Position numbers and translations under genes: made by a program. A stretch of DNA of 64,000 nt from Rhizoclosmatium globosum. Its lineage: Eukaryota; Chytridiomycota; Chytridiomycetes; Chytridiales; Chytriomycetaceae. Location: NCBI GenBank assembly GCA_002104985.1, contig MCGO01000007.1, forward strand, positions 743,207 to 807,206, written 5' to 3'. Below, in pieces: positions 1 through 11,129 of this stretch. The notes below the pieces were generated by a model. That model had not been told where the DNA came from and did no database searches. It saw only the letters and a list, made by a program, of their open reading frames with translations. Numbering within the stretch: the stretch's first letter is position 1; each line of letters opens with the position of its first letter.

Positions 1-232
1 TTTATTGAAGACAGAAAAAACGGGCTCTTTTGCACACTAGCAATGGCTCTCCATAACAAAGTATACTTGCAATCCACTTTCATCCACATACTGCTCGGTC
101 AGTTGCCGAGGTCACCAATCAGGTTTTGTTTTGATTGGTTTATTCGCAATATGACTCTTATTGATTGGCATCGTCGATTTGATTAAAAAAGATTCGCTTG
201 ATTTGTGAACCTTTCCGGCTCACCGAACCCGC

Positions 233-239
233 TATAAAA
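233..239 (+). promoter_or_regulatory. TATA box of the first secreted-protein gene
   Basis: TATAAAA lies 45 bases before the ATG at 284, in a stretch (1-283) that otherwise shows no coding signal. Position and sequence fit a core promoter; function is inferred. Confidence 0.5.
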
Positions 240-283
240 CTAGAGTGAACCATTTGCCGTAATCAATATCACTACAAAAAAAA

Positions 284-1643
284 ATGAATCTGATAATCCC
301 ACTTATACTCGCATCCCTTGCATCCGCTGACACATCCATCGACGCGCAAAAGGCTGCAGCCCTACTCAACGCTACACCCCCATGTGCCGCTCGCGAACTC
401 AACAACGTCACTGTATTATCCTGTCCCGCTTTCCCTAGTATATCCCACTAACATAACCTTCATAGTACCCCGGCTTAACACCCTTCCTCACAACCCCAAC
501 CCCCGAATCCTTCCTCACAATATGTCCACACCTCCTCTGGGGAACACCACGCCTCGGAAACGTCGCCTACGCGGGGTTAACAACTTGTACAGGGACGCAA
601 CTGGCGAGTTTACAGGCGATGGTTACACTCTTGTTTTTCCACTGTATTGCTGCTTATGTAGGAAAATAGGTCGACGCTGTTACTCCCCTGTGCTATACCG
701 CCATCTTAACCGCGTCTCCAACACTCACACATTACGCAGAAGCGTTTGAGTACCTCTCCCTCTCGAAAATCGGGTACACGCTACCCCAATGCGCTAAAGC
801 CTGTGTGAACGAGGACACGTTGGGTGGGTATAATGAGTTTCTGAATGCGACGTTTTGGATGAGTCAGAGTCCGTATGTGAATTGGACGCGGGGGATGGTT
901 GAGGGGGAGGGACGGGCGTTTGGGAAGGTTTGTGAAGGGGTTTTGGGGAGGGGGAGTGGGATTGAGGTGTGTGTTGAGGGGAAGGGGTGTGCGGATGCGG
1001 TGGTGGATGTTGTTAAGGGATATGTAAGTGTTTTTTTGCTTTAGAGGGTGTGTATTAGTGATTAACTTTTCGGCGGGGGTTTAGGAGGTGGAGGTTTTGG
1101 GGATGTGTAAAGCTGTACGAGGATTTGGAGTTGTTGAGAGGGATTTGGAGGAGGTTTGGATGGGGGTTGTTGGGTTGCCTAATTGTGTGAAGGATTATTG
1201 TTTGAATGAGAAGGGGTTTGGGAAGGGAGTTAACGAGTTTTATTATGGGCTGCAGACGAAGGAGCTGGTTGGAGTTGTTTGCAGTGGGTATAGTTTTGGG
1301 GCTTTGGAGTCATGTGCGGCGGCAACGTGTACTGCGAAGGATGTGGATGCCGTCAAGGCTTTCGTGAGTTTGAAGATTGTTGGTTTTTTGATGCATAAAT
1401 AATGTTGAGTAGGAGCCTGGATTCCAAAAGTCGTGTGATTCTGTTACGAGTTGGTCTGCGCTTGCAGTGACAACTGTTGCTACCGCCATGCCTACAAGTA
1501 CCTTGACTCTTTCTACTCAACTGAATACTGCTGCATCTACTGGTACAACTAAAGCCGCGGTTACTACAAACCTTTCCTCTGCGGCGATGACAACTGCCAT
1601 CAACCTTGTAGTTGCTACCACTTGTCTCTTTATCTTCTCTTGA
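284..1643 (+). CDS. Secreted, GPI-anchored-type cysteine-rich protein
   Basis: Five exons fit: 284-412, 466-621, 670-1023, 1085-1363, 1413-1643, giving about 382 residues in one frame. The introns are GT-AG and 48-61 bp; the second 5' site (GTTACA) is the weakest. The product starts with a signal peptide (MNLIIPLILASLASA). Paired-cysteine modules follow, of the type F-x2-C-x4-C-x3-D-x(7)-F-x(4)-C, then a Thr/Ser/Ala-rich tail and a hydrophobic C-terminus ending FIFS, as in GPI-anchored wall proteins. The same module occurs in the three secreted or membrane genes at 11-25 kb. An AATAAA lies at 1727. It resembles CFEM-like modules only in general layout. Function is unknown; an extracellular or wall role is inferred. 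The last exon is duplicated at about 3150-3520. Confidence 0.75.
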
Positions 1644-1917
1644 TTTCTATCCTATTCTTCTTTAATGGAGGAAGATACTATTGAGAATTGCTTTGATCAG
1701 AGACATTTTGGTGTATTTGATTTATCAATAAAACCAAAATATAAAAGAATTTTGTTGCTGCATATGATGCCACCAAATTGGATCCTCCAGAAACGAAGTA
1801 AGATAAAAAAACATATTTAGTAGAAAACTTGATCGTCCTTTACTCCGGGCGGAACAACGACAGCCATGGCCCATCCTGCAATGATTAAATTCAATATGCT
1901 GTTTTGATCAGTCATCT

Positions 1918-2988
1918 TTATAAACCTGCTGTCGGATGATTCTCCCAATACGTGTCAAGAACTGCAGAAAGCATTGTTTTCAAATGTTCCTTCACTTGCT
2001 CTCGATTACATCCAATTTCCATTGGTTTCAAAACTCGCGACATAGTTCCCTAGAAAAAAAAAATGCAATTAAATGCTCATTATTCTCAGAAGAGCTTCAC
2101 ACAAACATGATCGGGACAATGTCCGCAAAGAAAAATAATGGTGGTAGATGCTTTCACGTCCGATTCGAGACACAAACTGGGGTTCAACCAGTTCCCAAAC
2201 AACGGAAGCAAGCTAATCTGTGCTGCACTCAAGGATCGAATAGCAGCAGGTTTTGTCATAATCTTGTCCGTCATTTTATGTGGAGTTTCAGGTGCCCTAA
2301 GAATGGGATCCACGACCATCAACGCCTCCTCAGGAGCAACTGGCAGTTTCTTGCAGATTTCATCAATATCATGGATTGTGATAAAATGCTCGAAGAGCTG
2401 GATTCGTCTCTGCTCTTCACCAGTTTCATCATTCTTAAAGGGCCGTCCAATTGTCATGACATGAACGGCCGTCTTCCCTACTTCAGTTTCAGCGATATTA
2501 AGTTTTCTTTGCGGAATCGGAGAAACATCATAGCCACTGTCCCATGGTCCAGGACCTTCACTTCCCGGAGCTATCAATACAGCAAGTCAGAGAAGGGTTT
2601 CCAAGTATATATAACGTTCTTTATGTTACGGATACTCACGTGCAATTTTAATAATCTTATCATACGTGATAAGTTTCTTAAACGCCTCCTTCATATGTTC
2701 GGTAGTCCCTTTCAGATCTGTCGGAGAAGCAATATTGGAAGAAGTGGACGTGCGTGATGAAGTTTTGGAATCGCGAGTCTTGTTTGATTCGGCGCGAGTT
2801 TGGTTTCCAGAACTTGCTCTAGCTTTAGATCCACCCAAAGACGAGACTGCTCCAGATTGAGGCAAATCTCCAGCAATGGCATTAGTTTCTCCTGTTTCTC
2901 CAGTTGGAGAAGCTTTGTCGCTTGAACCGTTTTGAGAGTCAGTGCCAACCTTCTTGTGGAAAAGGAATCCTAGCTTAAATCCTTTCAT
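1918..2988 (-). CDS. Unrecognised three-exon protein
   Basis: On the minus strand three exons (2988-2640, 2570-2107, 2049-1918) join in frame through introns with good splice sites (GTGAGT...GATAG and GTTTGT...TTTCTAG), giving about 314 residues. The first ~100 residues are Ser/Thr/Gly-rich and low complexity. A predicted globular part follows, with segments such as HFITIHDIDEICKKLP and LLPLFGNWLNPSLCLES. No signal peptide or membrane segment is seen. I do not recognise the family. The gene lies between the gene at 284-1643 and the duplicated 3' fragment of that gene, so it may have been captured, or the duplication may have jumped over it. Confidence 0.65.
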
Positions 2989-3149
2989 TAAAGCAGGTTG
3001 TTGGCGTTTGATCTGTGGATGTGTTGGAGCTTTCTTAAGTTCATACTCATACAGTTGGACAAATCAAACAATGTGACAATTCTTGATCACCAATTAATTT
3101 GTAATTCTGCTCAATGGAGGTTTATACTTCAACAATTCCCAAATCATGT

Positions 3150-3520
3150 TTGTGGTGGGTATAGTTTTGGGGCTTTGGAGTCATGTGCGGCGGCAAGGTG
3201 TACTGCGAAGGATTTGGCTGCCGTCAAAGCTTTCGTGAGTTTGAAGGTTGCTGTTTTTTTGATTCATTAATGGTGATGAGTAGGAGCCTGGATTCAAAAA
3301 GTCGTGTGATTCTGTTAAGAGTTGGTCTGGGCTTGCAGTGACAACTGTTGCCACCGCTATGCCTACAAGTACCTTGACTGTTTCTACTCAACTAAATACA
3401 GCTGCATCTACTGGTACAACTAAAGCGGCGGTTACTACAAACCTTTCCTCTGCGGCGATGACTACTGCCATCGGCCTTATCGTTGCTGCCACTTTTATCA
3501 TTTTCTCTTGATTTCTATTA
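3150..3520 (+). pseudogene. Duplicated 3' end of the gene at 284-1643
   Basis: The sequence repeats 1276-1650 at roughly 93% identity by eye: the end of exon 4, the intron with its GTGAGT and TGAGTAG ends, and all of the last exon up to the TGA. No signal peptide or upstream exons are present, so it is a 5'-truncated copy. The coding frame is still open across the exons, so the duplication is recent or a chimeric transcript is possible. Confidence 0.75.
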
Positions 3521-3666
3521 TGTTCTTCTTTTCCTTTTCTCTTCTTCTCTCTCTTATATTTATCCGCGTGAGACACGAGTAAATCGCCCTTAAATTTCCT
3601 GCCATCCAACCAATTTGACGTTCCACTCACTGACACCAACCCAAGATCACACACAACAACAAAACC

Positions 3667-4772
3667 ATGTCCAGAGACCTCCACAGAATCCTGCACCCCC
3701 TCTCCGTCACAAACCGCAAATCAACCGCCTCCTTCACCGGCGTCTCCATCCCGCCTCCCTCCCCGCCCTCAACACCCACAGGCCTCGGCCCAGACGGCTT
3801 CCCCGCCCCGCCCTTAACCCCCGCAAACCAACAAGACCTCTCAAAGTCCCTCGCAAAAACCATCAACAAGGCTCTCGACAAACGGTTCAGCACCCTCGCC
3901 GAGGCGCTCACGACCACGCTGGGGGTCGAGCAGGAGCAGGAGGTGGGCATTCTGGAACGGCTTGAGGTTTTGATTGAGGGGTTGGGCAGGATTGAGGAGC
4001 GGGTTGGACGGGTTGAGGAGCGGGTTGATGAGATTGCTGAAGGGAGGGTGGGGAGGGGACGCGGGTTGAGGAGGTATGTTTATGAAGATGAGGAGGAGGA
4101 TGAGGTGGAAGGTGTGGAAGGGGGGAGTGGGGTGGGGGGAGGGAAGGGGAAGGGGAAGGAGGTGGTGGAGGGGGTGGTGGTGGTGTGCAAGGGAAATTGG
4201 ATATGATTGTGGAGAGTCTTGATGGGATTGTGTATCGGTTGGAAACTCTGGAGACTAAGAGTACGCTTTTGCATCAGGAAGTTTATAGTGTTGCGACGAG
4301 GCAGAGTGATTTGAAGCGGGCTTTGATTCAACAGCAGCAACAGCAACAGCAACAGCCTTCGAGTCCAAGTGTGAGTGTTGGAGGGGCAGTTGGAGGGGCG
4401 GATGACTTGACGCATCGGTTAATGTCGATTGAATTGAATATGGAGAGTTTGGCAAGTGCGTATGTGGAGAGTTTGGATAGTGCCTTGTCGAGACAGACAA
4501 CAGCGTTCTTGGGAGTTGTTGAAGAGTTGTTGAAGGATCCACATGGAGGGTTGCAGAGGGCGAAGGCTGCTGCATCGGGAAGTCCTGCTCCATCACCTTC
4601 TGTGTCGAAACGGGCGAGTATGCGGCTGAGTATGCCAGTTGTGCCAGACATGGGAATTAAGGAAGGATTGAGCCGACTTGCTCATAGTTTGAGTCGGAGT
4701 GGATCCAGTTTGTCTGTTGTTGAGGATCAAGAGGAGGAAGTAGCAGGTGTTCCGGGGAGTGTAGCCAAGTAG
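3667..4772 (+). CDS. Coiled-coil protein with PDMGI motif
   Basis: ATG at 3667. The first part is Pro/Ser-rich, followed by heptad-like helices (GILERLEVLIEGLGRIEERV). A GTATGT at 4074 opens a purine-rich intron whose 3' end I cannot fix; AGs at 4111 or 4120 keep the frame, and TGCAAG at 4191 looks better but does not. The second part carries further coiled coil, a polyglutamine run near 4335, and a C-terminus with VPDMGIKEGLSRL, then Ser-rich sequence to the TAG at 4770. The same motif occurs in the genes at 4931, 20635 and 36295. Purine-rich low complexity around 4080-4190 makes the model uncertain. Likely a cytoplasmic scaffold-type protein (inference). Confidence 0.6.
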
Positions 4773-4930
4773 AATTCATAGAGGTTTCTTCTTTTCTTTT
4801 CATTCTATATTCTTTTTTTCATTTGTTTTGTTTGTGAGTAAATGGGAGTAGACGCATTTCACATTTACGGGTGACAATCAACCAATTTAGTCTTTTCAAT
4901 AACCACCAACTAGAACACCACCAACATCCG

Positions 4931-6477
4931 ATGGCCGACACATCGTTTGAGTCCACCAACACAGCCTACACCAGCACTGATGTTCTAGGTGGATCAGCTA
5001 CCAGCAAGCAAGTTCTAGTCGAAGACGACGTATTCGAAGCCCGTCTTTCCGCCTTTGCCGCGCAGCTTGTCCAAGTGAGTGCGCAACAACACGCACAAAC
5101 AATGTCACTTTTGGGGCGACTTGTTCAGGGCGTTGAAGCACTTTCTGTTCGAATTGATGTTGTTGAAGCGACACTGTCTTCGTCTACTACTACTACTACT
5201 TCGGGCACTGCCTCTGAGCTTATCTTGATCAATTCAATTGCTGCTCGTTTGGAGGCCCTTGGTTCAACGGTTCAGTCGAAGAACGAGGAAAAGGTTCAGG
5301 TTGAAGGACTTGAGAAATTGGCTGTTCGTTTGGAGTCCTTGTCGTCGCTGCCACAAACTACTTCTGCTTCTTCTGCTGCTACTGCCCAGCAACTGTCGCC
5401 AAAGATTGATGCCTCCCTCTCTTCCCTTGCCGACCGTCTTGCTGCCATCGAAAAGCAAACTACGACTACCCTCCCTGCCCTCTTGACTAAACATGTCGAT
5501 GAATTGGTCTTGAAACAGGATATTGCTAGAAGAAGAATGGAACAGGTCCAGGAAGGAAAGGAAGAGGATCTGTTGGATAGACTGGCTGGTTTGGAATCTA
5601 AGATTCAGGGGCTTCCGAACCAGTACCGATCCGCGTTCCTTGATTCTCTTGAAAAACAGACTGGTTAGTTCTTAGAAGTGAGCTCCGACTGAGCGAAGGA
5701 AGCGAAGGAGCAAGCGAGCGACGGAGTCGAAAAGAAAGCCGGCGAAGTTGGCGTGAAATCAAAAAGCGCAGCTTTTTGGAATGCAGATAATAACCTCCTA
5801 GTACTTCGTATTGAGCGAGGGACGAGCGAAATATGCATTGTGTCTTGTACGCATGCACTACTTAGTGAGCGCAGCGAACGAACTTTCGCGGAGCGAAGGT
5901 GAAGACAAGGACCTCCTAGCTATGTATGGACGCCTTCTTTAGTGAGCACAGCGAACGACCCTTGAAGTTTCGGCAAACGCAATGTACGATTTCACTAACA
6001 AATCCACATATAACAGGCGAACTCTCCGACTTGATCAAGGTCCAAACCGAGCAAGTAACAGCAGTCAAGAAGCAAGGATACAGACTCTCCCTCCCCCCGA
6101 TCCCGGCCCTCCCCAACGTCCCCGACATGGGGATCGCCAAGCGATTCAGTAAACTGACAGGATACTTGAGACCCGGCTCGTCCCTCTCCCTCAGCGACTC
6201 CACTGGCAGTGAGCCACGCGTCTCGAGTCCCTTGGCGGCGAAACAGCAGGATGAACCTGAAGTGTATGGAGAGGGTGTGGAGTTTGAGGTGGTTGCGTTG
6301 TATACCTTCAAAGCAGAGTATGAAGATGAGTTGGAAATGAATGCGGGCGATGTTGTTACTGTTGTCGCTACTGCGGGACGAAATGGGGATATGTCTACGC
6401 ACCATGGTTGGTGGAAGGCTGTTAATGTGGAGGGTAAAGATGGGTGGGTGCCGTCCAACTACGTTCAACGTACTTAA
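4931..6477 (+). CDS. Coiled-coil, PDMGI-motif, SH3-domain protein
   Basis: Two exons (4931-5663 and 6017-6477) join in frame (G|GC) to give 397 residues. The start is the ATG of MADTSFEST. Repeated L-x-RLEAL-type helices form the first 245 residues. Exon 2 begins ELSDLIKVQTEQVTAVKKQ, continues with VPDMGIAKRFSKL, and ends in a complete SH3 domain: ALYTF, the E/D-rich RT loop, ELEMNAGD, the WW pair, and GWVPSNYV. SH3 domains bind proline-rich ligands, so a scaffold role at the cortex or cytoskeleton is plausible. The intron (353 bp) is six times longer than others here and contains internal repeats. It is a tandem paralogue of the gene before it, which lacks the SH3. Confidence 0.85.
5862..5958 (+). 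repeat. Repeated 20-mer in the long intron
   Basis: TTAGTGAGCGCAGCGAACGA at 5862-5881 returns with one change at 5939-5958. The surrounding intron (5681-5910) is rich in GAGCGAAG/AAGCGAG-type strings, unlike any neighbouring intron. Possibly the remains of an inserted repeat. Confidence 0.5.
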
Positions 6478-6857
6478 TTCGTTGGACTTTTGAGTACTAG
6501 GTGTTCTTGGAGTTCTTTGAGTTTTTTGCATGGGATTGGTTCTTTTTCGTGTTGTGTTTTCGTCGGTTTTCGTTTATTCTTTTTTGATAGTGCGTATTGG
6601 TTTTGGTGGGTGGAATTGGTTGGAGTAGAAGTAAAGTAGAAGAAGAGAAGAAAGTATACATTCAGATAAATTGACTTGCAAATTGGACTCCCACACCAAT
6701 TCACTGCGACATTACCACAAACTAGTAGCCACACTACTACAACGAACCGCAAAAAGGTACTATATCGACCCCCCCGCTTGACTTCCTGTCGCTCTCTAAT
6801 TGTTGACAACAATCCCACCATAATCCATTCTGATCAAACTTTCATAGACAGGCAGCA
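6478..6857. other. Intergenic spacer
   Basis: Between the SH3 gene and the two-TM gene. T-rich after the stop, then C-rich just before the next ATG. I see no gene, RNA or repeat in it. Confidence 0.5.
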
Positions 6858-7556
6858 ATGACACTAGATGCAGGGCTAGACACTTCTGGGCACATTGACA
6901 TAAATTCAAGTGATCAAGCAAAAGTTGATGATAATCCAGTAAAAGCCTTCCTTCTCACATCCAATCCTCTCAACTGGCAGTATCAGCATCAGGATATTGC
7001 TGAAATACTCGATATAATCCCAATCTCTTTCCCTTGGTTTTATAGAACATTTGTACGAGCATACTTTGAAACTAAATCCCCATTCAAACAAAGGCAAGAA
7101 AATCTCAAACTCTTTGCATCACAGCTTAAGCCAAAACCAGAGCTGTATGTAGATATTTTAAATAGGCTTGACAAATACTGCAAGAAATCGAATGAATCGG
7201 ATAAAGACAAAACATCATCACTTGCAGTATACATTGCCATGCTTATTGTTTCTGGAACAGTTGTAATAGCCTTCGTTTTGGGGCTTTCTGCTGGAATTAC
7301 CATCCTATGTGCATGGCTTGCATATTCAATTAAACCTGCACTTCCAGAGGGTGTCACGCTTGACGCAGCCACAAGTGGCATCTTGGCCATTGTTGCTGTT
7401 TTGGCTGTTTCATTGGTATACATCGAGAGGTACTTTCATGCGAAATTTATGGATATGGATCATCGTGATGAGGTTGAGAAAATTAGGGAGTTGGTGAAGG
7501 CTTTTCAGGTTGTTAAGTTGGGAGAGAACTTGAGGGATGGGAAGAAGGAGGAGTGA
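6858..7556 (+). CDS. Small membrane protein with two TM segments
   Basis: Single exon, 232 residues. The N-terminal ~125 residues are hydrophilic. A long hydrophobic stretch (VYIAMLIVSGTVVIAFVLGL and on) and a second segment (GILAIVAVLAVSLVYIERYF) are followed by a charged tail ending GKKEE. There is no signal peptide. The N-terminal part (SNPLNWQYQHQDIAEILDIIP) is unfamiliar. Probably a membrane-anchored protein with both ends on the same side; function unknown. Confidence 0.7.
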   Translation: MTLDAGLDTSGHIDINSSDQAKVDDNPVKAFLLTSNPLNWQYQHQDIAEILDIIPISFPWFYRTFVRAYFETKSPFKQRQENLKLFASQLKPKPELYVDILNRLDKYCKKSNESDKDKTSSLAVYIAMLIVSGTVVIAFVLGLSAGITILCAWLAYSIKPALPEGVTLDAATSGILAIVAVLAVSLVYIERYFHAKFMDMDHRDEVEKIRELVKAFQVVKLGENLRDGKKEE

Positions 7557-7669
7557 GAGGGGTATTCGGAAGAGGGTATGGTTTTTGATTGGGATAATGT
7601 TGTGTTTTAGTATCGTTTTTGATCGGACAGTTGAGTCAATTTGAAATAAGACTTTTGTGGGTAAGCGAA

Positions 7670-10600
7670 ATGATGTCAATGTTGCCAGCTGAGCGGGCTC
7701 AACGAGAGATAATCGACCTTGTCACTGCCAATCCCGTCTGTATCATTGGTAATGCTGTTGGTGATGAAGTAATTTAACTTACGTCTCTGATTAATTCAAA
7801 ACAGCGGGAGCAACAGGATGCGGCAAGAGTTCAAAAGTGCCAGTAATGCTCCAACGACACTTCAAAGCTCCTGTTCTATGTACCCAGCCACGTAGAATCG
7901 CAGCTGTCAGTCTTGCCACTCGAGTAGCAGAGGAACTAGGCGTCGCACTTGGGGCTGAGGTAACCTTTAGTCCCTGAAACCTCCTTCTCCCCCACCAGCT
8001 GACAACATAATGCGATAATAGGTTGGATACCACATTGGCCAACGAAACGTCTCCCACTCCTCCTCAGAAATCGTCTTCTCCACAACAGGCATCCTCTGGA
8101 AAGACCTCCTCGCGAACGGAACCTCCCTACCTTACAAAGTAATCTGTGTCGATGAGTGTCACGAACGTAGCGTGGAGAGTGATTTGATCTTGTCGTGTCT
8201 GAAGATGTTGTGTGGGCGGGATCAAGCTGTGAAACTTGTTGTCATGTCGGCGACGATGGATGTTGGGAAGTATATGCGGTATTTTGGGTTAAATGGAGAT
8301 GCGGTGTTTAGGATTCCGGAGTATGTGGGTGCGGAGGGTGGGCCTGGGTTGCCTGTGACTAGGGATGTTTATTTGGATTATATGCCGGAGAGTTTTGAGT
8401 TCTTGAGGCAGGTTGATTTTAAGGTGAAAGGGTTGAAGGAGATTGTGCCTGTTATGCAGAAGGCTGTTGTGGAGGCTGTGCGGTATATTCATACTGAAGT
8501 TGATAGAGAGTCAACGACGAATGGATCGATTCTCGTGTTTCTGCCGACGTATCGGATGTTGATTGACGTTAATGAGATGTTGCTCAGGGATGGAATGGAT
8601 GTCACGGTGCATTGCCTTCATTCTTCTGTTGATGTCCAGTTATGCATGGAACTGATCAATAAGTCGGCACATGGAGCTAAGCGATCGGTGATTCTCACGT
8701 CTAATATCTCTGAGTCAAGTCTTACTTTTGATAATTGCGCATATGTTGTGGATCCTGGGTTGACTATCCAAGTCGCGTGGCAAAAGAACCAGGGGTATAC
8801 TTCGGATATGGTTTGGGTCTCCAAATCGCAGGCAAACCAACGGCGTGGAAGAACAGGGCGTACTTGCGCTGGAACTTGCTATCGTCTCGTCCCAAAGAAG
8901 TTTTATGATGGGTTTCACGAGTATGAAAAGCCACAACTTTCTCTTTCGAATTTGAGGAACGAGACACTTGCACATCTTTGCAGTGATGTTCCCCTGTTGA
9001 GACATGCGAAACGTGTATTTGCAGAATGTTTGGATCCGCCAACTCTTCAAAGAGTTGATGAGGTATGTAGACTCTCAAATGTATTGGCAAATAATGTTGT
9101 TCTTTATAGGCTTTTGCATTTCTTGAGTCGTTTGGTGCGTGTTCCATTAAGACGGGACAACGTTCGCATGTCACTGCAACTCCAGTGGGTGAATTTATAG
9201 CTGAACTACCATTTGGGTTTGAAGCATCGTTGTTGATTCTGAACGGAGCCAGGCTCGGTGTTCTTTATGAATCGATTGTGCTTGCCGCAATTGTATCGAA
9301 CACGCCGCATCCTATCGTTAAACATGTCGGAACAAATGTTAATGATCATCAACAAAAGTTTGGAATCTCAGGTGAATCTGCTCTTTTGCTTGGAAATCTC
9401 GCTGCTGTTGATTTCTATAACATTGCGTACGTCAAGAATCATCGACTAAGTATGGAGCTGTTGAGTGAGATGCCTCCGTTTTGGGAAATATCGGAGGAGG
9501 AAGCACAGTTTGCATGGGATCACCACTTAGTCGCGAATGCTGTTCGAAACGTCTTGAATCAAGTTGACATCGTTGTTGGTGTATTGCACAAGTTCAGGCC
9601 AACCTTCTTGAAGGACTTGTATGTAACAATGTTTCATGCATCAGGGCACTCTCTGGATGATGATATGTATACCCAATTTGGAGAAGCTCTGAACTTTGAG
9701 AGAGTGAAAGGGCATCAGTGTACAGGAAGTCCTTGCGAAGCTGGAATCTATTGTCACTTCATGCTGCATTATGGATCCAAAGCAGAACGAATCCAGTTCC
9801 TAATTGACAACCAGTCTGAAATGACTGTCCTTCATTCATCGCAGTTTTCGTCTCGAGTACAGAGTAATGTTCCTATCTGTCGGTTTGGAAATAGCTGTAA
9901 ATATGGATCGAGTTGTCGGTTCCGTCACGCGGCGCCCAACCAAGACAAAGACATCAAAGTCGCGTTTGAGTGGATGTATGGAGGTACCAGTCTTCTTCCT
10001 GAAGTGCAGAAGCGGTACGTCAACAACTCGAATGTGCAATACTTCACTGTGGACTTCGTGCGAGCCCATCCAGAATATAGTGATGCACAGTTTGTGGTTG
10101 TAGGTGATGGTGACTTTTCCTTTTCAGAGAAGTTGTCACGATCGTTGGACAAACCAATCATTGCAACTGGGCTTGATTCGTTGCAGACGCTAGTTCAAGT
10201 ATATGGAGAGGGGATTCGACCACGATTAAAAGTTATGGAGACGTTGTACGGTGCAACAGTTGAACTTGGTGTTGATGCGACCCAATTACACGCGCGTCGG
10301 TATACGAATCTGTTCTCGAATCTAACTTCTGCGGGTGGAGTTGTCCTTGTATGGATGTTTCCGTATACAGGGAAGGAAACGAATGAAGTCAACTCAGCAC
10401 TTGTGCGTGACTTTTTCAAGTCTGTCAGAGCAAGATTTCATGCGAGGAGAGGGCTCGCAGTGAAAGTTTTGTTGGGGCTCTGTAACGATCAGTTTTCGAG
10501 ATGGGACGTCATTATGCATGCGAGAGATCAATGTTTTATGTTGATGGATTCTTATCCATTTGATGGTGTTGGTGGAGGCTGGGGAGAGTACCAGCCTAGA

Positions 10601-10672
10601 GATGGGGAGCAGGACAAGGGGTTCAAGTGTGAGCATCCTACCGTCTTTGAATTTTATCTGGCTCGGACGTAA
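7670..10672 (+). CDS. DEAH-box helicase fused to CCCH zinc finger and BMT5-like methyltransferase domain
   Basis: Four exons (7670-7748, 7805-7959, about 8022-9062, 9110-10672) give about 945 residues. Helicase motifs are clear: motif I AGATGCGKS across the first intron, Ia TQPRR, II DECH, III SAT, V SNISESSLTF and VI QRRGRTGR. Downstream come the helicase-associated region, a CCCH finger (C-x5-C-x5-C-x3-H in CRFGNSCKYGSSCRFRH) with a weaker Cys cluster before it, and a C-terminal Rossmann-type domain starting VVVGDGDFSFSEKL. That last motif is the nucleotide-binding loop of the BMT5-like/DUF2431 family of rRNA uridine methyltransferases. The most natural role is RNA remodelling plus RNA modification, perhaps on ribosomal RNA (inference). 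I recall related helicase-CCCH architectures in plants but cannot check it. Confidence 0.88.
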
Positions 10673-11129
10673 AAGGAACCATCGGTTCTTTAATAAATGG
10701 GGACTAAAACAAAAAAAGATTCGGCATGGAAACCGAGGTTGAGATCTTCGTTTCTCCCAAGCTGGTTGTTTGGGGGAATAGCGGTTACAGTTGTATTCAA
10801 TGATCTAGACACCAGCGCTATGGCTGTCATATGGAACGTCCATGCAAGACATTATAGTGGTATATTCCGCCACCGAAAGTTGGGACCCAGAAAGGAGTTG
10901 TTTGGGTTTGCTTTGCTAAGGGCAACCAAAAGAGTTGTCAGAACAAATACAGATACCATTAGATGATTCATTTTGGAGTATGGTTTCTTCGCGATTGCGG
11001 AGATCATCAGTTGTATACACAGTCTCTCAAACAATGTCTTAAGAGGCTAGTATTCACAGTTTAAGCAGGCAAATAGAATAAAAGAGTAAATGATTCTAAT
11101 CTTATTGAATATTCTACTTCCTATTTTCA
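10673..11129. other. Convergent 3' spacer
   Basis: Lies between the stop of the helicase gene and the stop of the minus-strand gene that ends at 11130. Short open frames here have no features I can support. Confidence 0.5.

Noticed and set aside
318..749. A 143-residue open frame over the first exons of the gene at 284
   Set aside because: It lies in another frame, is Pro/Thr-biased, and the spliced model in the other frame gives a signal peptide and Cys pattern.
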